From an uncultured Muribaculaceae bacterium (GTDB lineage: Bacteria > Bacteroidota > Bacteroidia > Bacteroidales > Muribaculaceae), in NCBI GenBank assembly GCA_910584545.1, contig CAJUBC010000030.1:1-27380 (forward strand): a DNA stretch of 27,380 nucleotides, in the 5' to 3' direction. Below the pieces are notes generated by a model. The model was not told the origin of the DNA. It searched no databases and was given only the letters and a program-made list of their open reading frames with translations. Made by a program: the position numbers and the translations under genes. Of this stretch, positions 15,455-22,655 are shown one piece after another (positions within the stretch are counted from its first letter, which is position 1; each line of letters begins with the position of its first letter).

Positions 15455-16948
15455 ATGATACAGATGATGAAATCAGCAAAAAAATATACCCGAGAGATAA
15501 AGCTCCGGACCGCGGCGGCGCTGCTCGGCGCCGTGGCTGTCACCGTCGGGATACTCTCCTCGTGCGCCGGAGCGCGCGGCGGCTCGAGTGGCGGCGAGGT
15601 GACCGGCGTGGGCGGGGCGTCTTTCGCAGAGCCGGCTCCCTACGGCATGGTGCTCGTGGACAGAGGCTCCATCGCGATGGGTCCTGCCGCCGACGACTCC
15701 GTGGCCGGTATCCGCAAAAGCGCGCGCGGCGTCAGCATCGACTCTTTCTGGATGGACGAGACCGAGGTGACCAACTCGAAGTACAAGCAGTTCGTGTTCT
15801 GGGTGCGCGACTCCATCATCCGCGAACGTCTCGCCGACCCCGCTTTCGGCGGCAACGAGGCCTTCAAGATCGAGGAGGACAAGGAGGGAAATCCCATCAA
15901 GCCCCACCTCGACTGGTCGAAGCCCATTCCATGGCGCAACGCCAACGAGGACGAGCAGCGCGCCATAGAGAGCGTGTACCGCACCAACCCCATCACGGGC
16001 CAGCGTGAGCTCGACCCCACGCAGATGAACTACCGCTACGAGATCTTCAACCACACGGCCGCCGCAAAGCGCCGCAACCGCATCGATCCCGCCGCACGGG
16101 AATACAACACCGACATTCCCGTCTCCGACGAGCTTCCGATCATCTCCAAGGACACGGCTTACTTCAACGACGAGGGCCAGATCGTGCGCGAGACAGTGAC
16201 ACGTCCCCTTACAGGCGACTTCGATTTCCTCAACACCTACATCGTGAATGTCTATCCCGACACCACGGCGTGGATCAACGACTTCGAGAACGCCTACAAC
16301 GAGCCTTACACCAGGATGTATTTCGCCCATGCAGGCTACAACAACTATCCCGTGGTCGGCGTGAGCTGGGAGCAGGCCAACGCCTTCTCCAACTGGCGCA
16401 CCGAGTTCCTGCGCCGTTCGCTCGGCAGGGAGGGCATCTACATCGAGCCGTACCGCCTCCCGACCGAGGCTGAATGGGAATACGCCGCACGCGCCGGAAA
16501 CTCCGAGAGCGCCTATCCCTGGGAGGAGACCCTCCCGATGGATGAACGCGGCTGCTTCTACGCCAACTTCAAGCCGATGGAGGGAGACTTCGTGCGCGAC
16601 GGCCATGTGATCACGTCGCCCGTAGGCACCTTCAAGCCTAACGACTTCGGGCTCTACGACATGTCGGGCAACGTGTCGGAATGGACATCGACGGCCTACA
16701 CGGAGAGCATCGACCGGCTCACCTCCGACCTCAATCCCGAATACCGCTACGACGCGGCCAAGGAGGACCCATACAAGATGAAGCGCAAGATAGTGCGCGG
16801 AGGCTCCTGGAAGGACGCGGCCCGCAACATCCGCGCCGACCTCCGCATGTGGGAGTATCAGAACGAACAGCGGTCGTACATAGGATTCCGCAACGTGCGC
16901 ACGCAGATAGGCTTCGCGCGCGGCACCAAGAAAAGAAACAATAAGTAA
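15455..16948 (+). CDS. gldK: GldK/PorK T9SS outer-membrane ring lipoprotein
   Basis: GldK/PorK is a lipoprotein that forms, with GldN/PorN, a large ring under the outer membrane. The 497-residue product has a lipoprotein signal with lipobox ILSSC (Cys37). It is followed by an FGE-sulfatase-type (formylglycine-generating enzyme-like) fold: MVLVDRGSIAMG (about 65-76), FWMDETEVTNSKYKQF, a central insertion typical of GldK, then YRLPTEAEWEYAARAG and GLYDMSGNVSEW, and finally RGGSWKDAARNIRADLR near the C-terminus. The first ATG at 15455 is followed by further ATGs at 15464 and 15467, so the exact start is uncertain. It lies 5 bases after porP and 12 before gldL. Confidence 0.95.
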   Translation: MIQMMKSAKKYTREIKLRTAAALLGAVAVTVGILSSCAGARGGSSGGEVTGVGGASFAEPAPYGMVLVDRGSIAMGPAADDSVAGIRKSARGVSIDSFWMDETEVTNSKYKQFVFWVRDSIIRERLADPAFGGNEAFKIEEDKEGNPIKPHLDWSKPIPWRNANEDEQRAIESVYRTNPITGQRELDPTQMNYRYEIFNHTAAAKRRNRIDPAAREYNTDIPVSDELPIISKDTAYFNDEGQIVRETVTRPLTGDFDFLNTYIVNVYPDTTAWINDFENAYNEPYTRMYFAHAGYNNYPVVGVSWEQANAFSNWRTEFLRRSLGREGIYIEPYRLPTEAEWEYAARAGNSESAYPWEETLPMDERGCFYANFKPMEGDFVRDGHVITSPVGTFKPNDFGLYDMSGNVSEWTSTAYTESIDRLTSDLNPEYRYDAAKEDPYKMKRKIVRGGSWKDAARNIRADLRMWEYQNEQRSYIGFRNVRTQIGFARGTKKRNNK

Positions 16949-16960
16949 GAAGATAACGAA

Positions 16961-17935
16961 ATGGTCAAGATACGCAAATACGCCAACGGCATCGAACGCT
17001 TTCTTCACGGCGAGAAAGGACAGCGCTTTTTCAACTTCGCCTACTCCATCGGAGCGGCCGTGGTGATCTGGGGTGCTCTTTTCAAGATCCTGCACCTCCC
17101 CGGAGGAAGCACTCTGCTCTGCATCGGTATGGGCACCGAGATCGCGATGTTCATCCTCACGGCATTCGACCGTCCGCCCAAGGAGTACGCCTGGGAGGAT
17201 GTGTTCCCCGTGCTCGACACGAAGAATCCGGAAGACCGTCCGGACTTCGCCGGAGGCGGCGGAGGCGTGGTGATCAACGGCGGCTACGGCGTGCCGGGAG
17301 CCAGCGGCGCCGAGGCGCTTCCGGAGTACGACGCCACGACAGGCACCCCGGGGGGCACCGTGATAGCCGGCGGCGGAGGCTTCGCCGCAGTCCCCGGCGT
17401 GATGCCGTCGCAGGAACAGCTCGACAACGCCGAGGAGATGGCCGACGCCACCAAGACCTATCTGGAGCAGATGCAGGGCATCTCCGAGCAGATGGGACGC
17501 CTCAACGAGACCACAGAGGCCCTCAACCAGGTGACGCAGACCCTGCTGCAGTCCTACCAGGCCATCACCCTCAACTCGGAGAACATCTCCGCCAACTCAC
17601 AGGGCTACGTGGGCCAGATGGAGGACCTCAACCGGAACATCGCCGGGCTCAACACCATCTACGAGATTCAGCTCAAGAGCATCTCTTCGCAGCTCGAGAG
17701 CATCGACCGCGTGAACCGCGGCCTGAAGGACATACGCGACATGTACGACAAGGCCGCCAACGAAAGCTCCCGATACTGTGAGGAGACCGAGAAGATGGCC
17801 CGCTACATGAAGCAGCTCAACTCCGTCTACGAGAAGATGATCACGGCCATGACCATCAACATGGCCAATCCGATGATGGGTGGCGCGGCCGCGGCAGGCG
17901 TCAATCCCTTCGAGGAGTCTAAACATAATTCATAA
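16961..17935 (+). CDS. gldL: GldL/PorL T9SS motor protein
   Basis: GldL/PorL and GldM/PorM form the proton-driven inner-membrane motor of the T9SS. The 324-residue product has two transmembrane helices at about 25-42 and 50-68; the second carries Glu60 in GMGTEIAMF, the position of the membrane glutamate proposed to handle protons in GldL. A soluble C-terminal region follows. It begins with a glycine-rich linker (98-145, with two GGGG runs) and then a long predicted coiled coil (about 150-300, many Gln/Leu/Asn heptads). The gldM ATG begins 3 bases after the stop. Confidence 0.95.
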   Translation: MVKIRKYANGIERFLHGEKGQRFFNFAYSIGAAVVIWGALFKILHLPGGSTLLCIGMGTEIAMFILTAFDRPPKEYAWEDVFPVLDTKNPEDRPDFAGGGGGVVINGGYGVPGASGAEALPEYDATTGTPGGTVIAGGGGFAAVPGVMPSQEQLDNAEEMADATKTYLEQMQGISEQMGRLNETTEALNQVTQTLLQSYQAITLNSENISANSQGYVGQMEDLNRNIAGLNTIYEIQLKSISSQLESIDRVNRGLKDIRDMYDKAANESSRYCEETEKMARYMKQLNSVYEKMITAMTINMANPMMGGAAAAGVNPFEESKHNS

Positions 17936-17938
17936 GAA

Positions 17939-19516
17939 ATGGCTGGAGGTGGAAATAACGTGGCGCGCATGTCTCCGCGCCAGAGGATGATCAACCTCAT
18001 GTACATAGTGCTGACGGCCATGCTGGCGCTCAATGTGTCGAGCGACGTGCTCAACGGCTTCAGCCAGGTGCAGGAGGGGATCCACCAGACTAATCTCAAT
18101 ATGTCGAAGCGCAACGCCGTGCAGTTCGAGTATCTCGAGGGTCTGTACCGGAAGAATCCGGAGAAAGCCGGCCAATGGTATGAGAAAGGCTCGGAGCTCC
18201 GCAAGCGCTCCGGCGCCGTCTACGACGAGATCGAGGCCCTGAAGACCGCCATCGCACGTAAAGCCGACGGCCCGGACGGAAACTACCGGGCCATCCGCAA
18301 CAACGACGACCTCGAGGCGGCATCTGTGACCATGCTCAACCCGGCCACCCGCCTCGGCGAGAAACTGCGCAAGGATGTAGACGGCTTCCGCGATTATGTG
18401 GTCAACCTGATCCCGGACCCTACCAAGCGTAAGGCCGTGACCGAAATGCTATCAACCAGGGTGGCCAACACTCCCGGCACCGTGGGCGCCACATCGTGGG
18501 AACAGAAGATGTTCGACAATATGCCGGCTGTGGCGGCCGTGACGCTGCTCACCAAACTGCAGAACGACATCCGCAATGCGGAGTCGGAGGCACTCGGAGC
18601 GCTGATCACCAACGTGGACATCGGTGACGTGCGCGTCAACGAACTCAACGCATACGTGATCCCGGTGTCGAACATGATAATGCGCGGCGGGAAATATTCG
18701 GCCGACATCGTATTGGCCGCCATCGACACCACGCAGCGCCCCACCATCTATGTGAACGGCGCGCGTCTCAACAATCCCGCCGGAAAGTATGAGTTCGTGG
18801 CCGGAGCTGTCGGAACCCACGATTTCTCCGGCTACATAGAGGTGGCGCGCGGCGACGGATCGGTCGACAGACGACCTTTCAAGTCGAGCTATACGGTGAT
18901 GGAGCCCATGGCAACCATCTCCCCGACGATGATGAACGTGCTTTACGCCGGCATCGCCAACCCGATAAGCATCTCCGTGCCGGGAGTGCCGATGACAGCG
19001 GTGAACGCCACCATGACCAACGGTACGCTCACACGTAACGGCGACCACTGGGTGGCGCATCCCGGCAAGGTAGGCACCGAGGCTGTGATCTCGGTCACCG
19101 CCACTCTCGACGGCCGCTCGCAGCAGGTAGGCTCCATGACCTTCCGCGTGCGCAAGCTGCCCGACCCTACACCTTATCTCGCCGTGAAGGACGGAGCGGG
19201 CAACACCGTACATTACAAAGGCGCGCCTAAACGCATCTCCAAGGCCTCGCTCATGGCGGCCGACGGACTCGGCGCGGCCATCGACGACGATATCCTCAAC
19301 GTGACGTACCAGGTGGTGTCGTTCTCGACAGTATTCTTCGACCAGATGGGCAACGCCATCCCCGAGCTCTCCGAAGGAAGTCGCTTCTCGGCGCGCCAGC
19401 GCGAGCAGTTCAAGCGCCTGAAGGCCGGCAAGAGCTTCTTTATCTCAGGAGTGAAGGCCAAGGGACCTGACGGCATCACGCGCGACATATCGCCCATGGA
19501 AGTCGCTCTGAACTAA
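17939..19516 (+). CDS. gldM: GldM/PorM T9SS motor protein
   Basis: GldM/PorM has one inner-membrane helix and a long periplasmic part that contacts the GldK/GldN ring, passing motor energy to the outer membrane. The 525-residue product starts MAGGGNNVARMSPRQRMINL with one transmembrane helix at about 18-34; Arg14 and Tyr22 occupy the positions of the motor residues Arg9 and Tyr17 of Flavobacterium GldM by alignment of MSPRQRMINLMY. No cleavable signal peptide is present, as expected. The periplasmic part is long enough for the usual four domains. Gene order and tight spacing agree with the T9SS operon. Confidence 0.95.
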   Translation: MAGGGNNVARMSPRQRMINLMYIVLTAMLALNVSSDVLNGFSQVQEGIHQTNLNMSKRNAVQFEYLEGLYRKNPEKAGQWYEKGSELRKRSGAVYDEIEALKTAIARKADGPDGNYRAIRNNDDLEAASVTMLNPATRLGEKLRKDVDGFRDYVVNLIPDPTKRKAVTEMLSTRVANTPGTVGATSWEQKMFDNMPAVAAVTLLTKLQNDIRNAESEALGALITNVDIGDVRVNELNAYVIPVSNMIMRGGKYSADIVLAAIDTTQRPTIYVNGARLNNPAGKYEFVAGAVGTHDFSGYIEVARGDGSVDRRPFKSSYTVMEPMATISPTMMNVLYAGIANPISISVPGVPMTAVNATMTNGTLTRNGDHWVAHPGKVGTEAVISVTATLDGRSQQVGSMTFRVRKLPDPTPYLAVKDGAGNTVHYKGAPKRISKASLMAADGLGAAIDDDILNVTYQVVSFSTVFFDQMGNAIPELSEGSRFSARQREQFKRLKAGKSFFISGVKAKGPDGITRDISPMEVALN

Positions 19517-19528
19517 TGTTGAATGGGG

Positions 19529-19550
19529 AATTTTGAATTTTGAATTTTGA
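19529..19550 (+). repeat. Short tandem AATTTTG repeat between gldM and gldN
   Basis: The 42-base gldM-gldN gap contains about three tandem copies of the 7-base unit AATTTTG immediately before the gldN start. A similar A/T string of GATTT/TTTTG units occurs after recX (6306-6323). Such strings are common in Bacteroidota intergenic DNA; copy number could vary by slippage. Confidence 0.6.
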
Positions 19551-19558
19551 GATTTGGA

Positions 19559-20704
19559 ATGAAGATATTTCGTAAAATATTCATAATGGGAGCTCTTGCC
19601 GCCATCGGCATAGGGGCTTTCGCGCAGGTGGAGAATGCAGGAGGCGTACGCCGCCGCAGCGACCGCGACAAAAAGAAGGAAACCGAACGGCCGGGCGTGA
19701 CGGACCGCATGCAGGGGTTCTACGAACAGAAGAGCGCCCATGAGGCCGACCTCTCGTATATGCGTGAGATCTACCGCCAGCTCGACCTCAGCAAACCGGC
19801 GAACACACCGCTCTATTTCCCCGAGGATGTGATCGACGGACAGCAGAACCTGTTCCGCATAATCCTCGGGCTGGTGGTCGACGGCAAGGTGCCGGCATAC
19901 GAATATCTTGACGGCCGCGAGGTCTTCACCGACCAGTACAAGGTGAACATCGCCGAGATGCTTGACCGCTTCGGCATCTATTACCAGCAGGGGAAAGGCT
20001 CTACGGAGCGCAACCCGAAGTACGTGATCGAGGAGGCCGACGTACCGACAGGCCAGGTGCTCAACTACTATATCCTTGAGAAATGGGAGTTCGACCGCCG
20101 CAGCAACCGCATGAAGACTCGCGTGGAGGCCATCTGCCCGGTGCTGAACCGCGTGGGAGATTTCGGCGGCGAGGCGAAGTACCCGATGTTCTGGGTGAAG
20201 TACGACGCTCTGCGCCCCTGGCTCGCCCAGCAGTATGTGTTCCTCAGCGACGACAACAACCTGCCGCAGTACAGCATCGACGACTATTTCAACCTCGGCA
20301 TGTACGACGGCGAGATCTACAAGACGCGCAATCTCCGCAACCTGTCGATGATGCAGATGTTCCCCGACCCGGACGACCTCGCCAGGGCGCAGGACAGCAT
20401 CGACAACCGCCTGAAGAACTACGGCAAGGACCTCTGGGTGCCGACCCGCGAGCAATACCTCGCCCAGAAGGAGAAAGAGGAGGCGCTCAAGAAAGCGGCC
20501 GCGGAGGCCGACACCATTCCCGAGCGCACGGTGGTGAGCGAAGATGACGGTGATGACAGAAGCGTGCGCAAGAGCAGCACACGGACCAAGAAGCGCACCG
20601 CAGTCAAGACGAAGAAGAAACGCGCTGCGAAGCCGAAGCTGTCCTCCTCAGGCGACCAGCCCAACTCCGGAGCCAGCAAGTCGGTGCGCAGGCGCCGGCG
20701 GTAA
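19559..20704 (+). CDS. gldN: GldN/PorN T9SS ring protein with a very basic C-terminal tail
   Basis: GldN/PorN is a periplasmic partner of GldK in the outer-membrane-associated ring. The ATG at 19559 gives a clean signal peptide (MKIFRKIFIMGALAAIGIGAFA, about 22 residues); a TTG at 19547 is not needed. The 381-residue chain has the family body (about 50-310), with REIYRQLDL, DGRE, YYILEKWEFDR, YPMFWVKYDALRPWL and NLGMYDGEIYKTRNLRNLSMM. Residues 334-381 form a lysine/arginine-rich extension (20 of 48 residues basic) ending in five arginines, longer and more basic than I expect for the family. A strong hairpin terminator follows at 20789. Confidence 0.93.
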   Translation: MKIFRKIFIMGALAAIGIGAFAQVENAGGVRRRSDRDKKKETERPGVTDRMQGFYEQKSAHEADLSYMREIYRQLDLSKPANTPLYFPEDVIDGQQNLFRIILGLVVDGKVPAYEYLDGREVFTDQYKVNIAEMLDRFGIYYQQGKGSTERNPKYVIEEADVPTGQVLNYYILEKWEFDRRSNRMKTRVEAICPVLNRVGDFGGEAKYPMFWVKYDALRPWLAQQYVFLSDDNNLPQYSIDDYFNLGMYDGEIYKTRNLRNLSMMQMFPDPDDLARAQDSIDNRLKNYGKDLWVPTREQYLAQKEKEEALKKAAAEADTIPERTVVSEDDGDDRSVRKSSTRTKKRTAVKTKKKRAAKPKLSSSGDQPNSGASKSVRRRRR

Positions 20705-20754
20705 GCCGATGGCCTTGATTGCCACCAGCTAAAGCCGGCGGCCTTATACAAAAA

Positions 20755-20776
20755 GCAGAGGGCTTCAGCCCTCTGC
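20755..20776. repeat. Perfect 9-base-pair hairpin
   Basis: GCAGAGGGC (20755-20763) and GCCCTCTGC (20768-20776) are perfectly complementary around a TTCA loop. On the minus strand, only a few bases of T follow (from TTTTTGTATAAGG), so it may serve as terminator for the minus-strand operon. Confidence 0.75.
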
Positions 20777-20788
20777 GTGCTATAGAAG

Positions 20789-20823
20789 CAGTCTTTGCGG
20801 GAATTCCCGCAAGGACTGTTTTT
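20789..20823 (+). terminator. Rho-independent terminator after gldN
   Basis: CAGTCTTTGCGGG (20789-20801) pairs with CCCGCAAGGACTG (20806-20818) over 13 positions with one G-T wobble, loop AATT, followed by five T (20819-20823). This is a strong end for the porT-gldN transcript. The stem is followed on the other strand by a less clear A/T tract. Confidence 0.88.
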
Positions 20824-20832
20824 GTTCAAGGC

Positions 20833-20903
20833 GGTCGGCTTTAGCTGGCCGCATTCCAGGTCGGCTTTAGCTGGCCGCATTCCAGGCCGGCTTTAGCTGG
20901 CCG
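20833..20903. repeat. REP-like tandem repeat: two full 26-base units and a partial third
   Basis: Units at 20833-20858 and 20859-20884 are identical; a third, partial and slightly diverged unit runs 20885-20903. Each has the core GGYCGGCTTTAGCTGGCC, which folds into a hairpin with a TTTA loop. A 15-base inverted copy (CCAGCTAAAGCCGGC) lies at 20725-20739. The units are contiguous, so this is not a CRISPR array. The third unit overlaps the 3' end of the convergent gene, whose TAA stop lies inside it. Confidence 0.85.
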
Positions 20904-21543
20904 TTAAGCTGGCGTAGATGTCGCTCTGGGCGTGGGCGGCGGTGTCGAGAGAGGCGGTAAGGATTTTCCCCACCTTCGGCAGACAGCTGTGGAGCGCGGC
21001 AAGGTTCTCCTTGGCCGCGGCCTCGTCGAGCGTACCTCTGACTTTCTCCATGTCGACATGATACCAGGCTGTCTCGGTCACTTTGCCTAATTCAGCCACT
21101 TTCGCCGCGGTGTCCCCGTCATTGGTGACGATGTCACTGCGGAGTGCCTGATTCTGCGCACGGACGAAGCCGGTCCAGGTCCTGCTCACATCGGCTATGA
21201 TCCTGTCTACAGAACCGACGATATCGTCGACCACTCCTGAGAACGCCTCTCGACGCAACTGCCGCCTCCCCTTGATGATGCAATAGATTCCGGAGGTGAT
21301 GGCGATCGCACCCGCTATCCAGAGACCGTCGGTCCCGATGACAAGTCCGGCCACAAAGGCCAGGGCTCCCAGAACGATGAACACCCAGCCGCTGTCGGTC
21401 AGGAAATTCTTTTTTCCTGTCTTCACCTCCGACATCTCCGTCGGCACCGGAACCGAGCCGGTGTTGGTGGAGATATAGCTCTCAAGCTGCAGTTTCTGCC
21501 TGTTGAGCGCATCGTTGTATTTTTCCAAATATGTCGTATCCAT
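20893..21543 (-). CDS. Unknown protein with two membrane helices, last gene of the oxalate operon
   Basis: I do not recognise this family. The 216-residue product has a polar N-terminus (1-48), a pair of hydrophobic segments at about 51-72 and 74-92 separated by a short TDG turn, a basic patch (KGRRQLRRE) and a long, probably helical, C-terminal region (about 100-216) without cysteine clusters or catalytic motifs. The basic patch after the second helix suggests that both termini face the cytoplasm. It starts 33 bases after the AEC carrier gene, on the same strand, so it is probably transcribed with the oxalate genes. Its stop codon lies inside a REP-like repeat unit, so its 3' end may have been altered by that repeat. 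Confidence 0.75.
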   Translation of the reverse strand: MDTTYLEKYNDALNRQKLQLESYISTNTGSVPVPTEMSEVKTGKKNFLTDSGWVFIVLGALAFVAGLVIGTDGLWIAGAIAITSGIYCIIKGRRQLRREAFSGVVDDIVGSVDRIIADVSRTWTGFVRAQNQALRSDIVTNDGDTAAKVAELGKVTETAWYHVDMEKVRGTLDEAAAKENLAALHSCLPKVGKILTASLDTAAHAQSDIYASLTAS

Positions 21544-21576
21544 TGTAATGTACTTTTAGAGATTAGAGGTTATAGA

Positions 21577-22572
21577 TCAGACCAGATTGAACCAGCGCAG
21601 ACACTCATCGGTGATCCATATCCAGAGAGGACAGAATCCCATGAATAGGATGGTGGAGAGGGCGAGCGAAGAAGTGCCGGTGGCCACATAACAGTCTTTC
21701 TGGCTTGCGATGATGATTCCCGAGAACGCCGGGGGAAGCGCGGCGCAGACCACCAGCATCTTGAGGTTGACCGGATCCATCTTGAATATTATGCCTGCGA
21801 TAAGGATGAGGAGCGGCATCACGATCAGCTTGAGCACGGATCCCATCACAGCCTGACCGTTGATCCTGATCTTCACCGACGACAGCGTTATACCTGCGGC
21901 GAAGACCGCTATCGATGAGTTGGCGCCGATTATGAGCTTGAAGCTCGGGTCGAGATATTCCGGCCATTTAAGTCCGCAGAGCACCAGGATCACGGCAAGG
22001 ATCGGAGCCCACGCCACAGGCTCCATGAGCGCCTTGATCACCGGAGCCCAGGGATTGGGCTTCTTAACGGCGACACCGGAACCGGCGGCCGCTTTCTCCT
22101 GTTGATGCGCCTGTCCGGTGTTGAACAGAGCCAGACCAAGCGGAATTCCGATGGCGTTGACCTCGATGGCCACGATGGCGATTACCAGACCTACGGAAGC
22201 CGAGTCACCGAAAATAGGCTGGAGCACCGCGAAACCGAGGAATCCGATCGTGGGGGAGCCGCTGATCAGCGCCGAGATGGCGGATTCCTGCATCGTATCC
22301 TTATACATATAGCGGTAGACCAGGTATACAAGCATGAAGCAGCCGATCAGCACCACGCACGAGATGATGGTCAGCTTCACGTCGATGGCGAGCATCTCGC
22401 GGTTGGCCTTCACTATGGATAGGAAAAGGGCCGCCGGAAGCGCATAGTTGAGGACCACCTTGTTGAGCACCTTGGCGTTGGCTCCGGTGAACGCACCTGT
22501 CTTTCCCGAATAATAACCAAGCAGCATGATCACCAGAATCGGGACGATGGAATAGAGTATTATATGTACCAT
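21577..22572 (-). CDS. AEC family carrier, candidate oxalate/formate transporter
   Basis: The 331-residue product is a membrane protein with about ten hydrophobic segments, opening with IVPILVIMLLGYYSGKTGAF and having the two five-helix halves of auxin-efflux-carrier (AEC) proteins. A hydrophilic loop (about 148-175, QAHQQEKAAAGSG) separates the halves, as in the family. AEC carriers move organic anions such as malonate. E. coli has the AEC protein YfdV next to its frc and oxc homologues, and the same neighbourhood here makes oxalate uptake or oxalate/formate exchange the best guess. This is inferred from context, not shown by sequence. It lies 83 bases after oxc, past a strong hairpin. Confidence 0.88.
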   Translation of the reverse strand: MVHIILYSIVPILVIMLLGYYSGKTGAFTGANAKVLNKVVLNYALPAALFLSIVKANREMLAIDVKLTIISCVVLIGCFMLVYLVYRYMYKDTMQESAISALISGSPTIGFLGFAVLQPIFGDSASVGLVIAIVAIEVNAIGIPLGLALFNTGQAHQQEKAAAGSGVAVKKPNPWAPVIKALMEPVAWAPILAVILVLCGLKWPEYLDPSFKLIIGANSSIAVFAAGITLSSVKIRINGQAVMGSVLKLIVMPLLILIAGIIFKMDPVNLKMLVVCAALPPAFSGIIIASQKDCYVATGTSSLALSTILFMGFCPLWIWITDECLRWFNLV

Positions 22573-22594
22573 AATAATAAATGCGGTTAATCGT

Positions 22595-22645
22595 CAGCGG
22601 CCGGCTTCCTGCATCCGGATACGGACATCGGGAAGCCGGCCGCTG
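22595..22645 (-). repeat. Intercistronic 15-base-pair hairpin between oxc and the AEC carrier gene
   Basis: CAGCGGCCGGCTTCC (22595-22609) is perfectly complementary to GGAAGCCGGCCGCTG (22631-22645) with a 21-base loop. On the minus strand no T-run follows, so it is not a standard terminator. It may stabilise the 3' end of the frc-oxc mRNA or lower expression of the downstream genes. Confidence 0.8.
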
Positions 22646-22655
22646 CAACTGGTTA

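Larger units (their letters stand above)
20705..20892. other. Hairpin-rich gap between convergent gldN and the oxalate operon tail
   Basis: In order, this gap holds a 15-base inverted copy of the REP-like unit (20725-20739), a perfect 9-base-pair hairpin (20755-20776), a long terminator hairpin (20789-20823) and tandem REP-like units (20833-20903). Nothing in it looks coding. The arrangement would stop transcription from both sides. Confidence 0.7.

Noticed and set aside
15473..17095. 540-codon open frame on the minus strand
   Set aside because: It is antisense to gldK and the start of gldL, has Val/Ala/Arg/His-rich shadow composition and no recognisable motif, while the plus-strand genes carry clear family signatures.
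20833..20903. Possible CRISPR array
   Set aside because: Units are contiguous without unique spacers, there are fewer than three full copies and no cas gene nearby.
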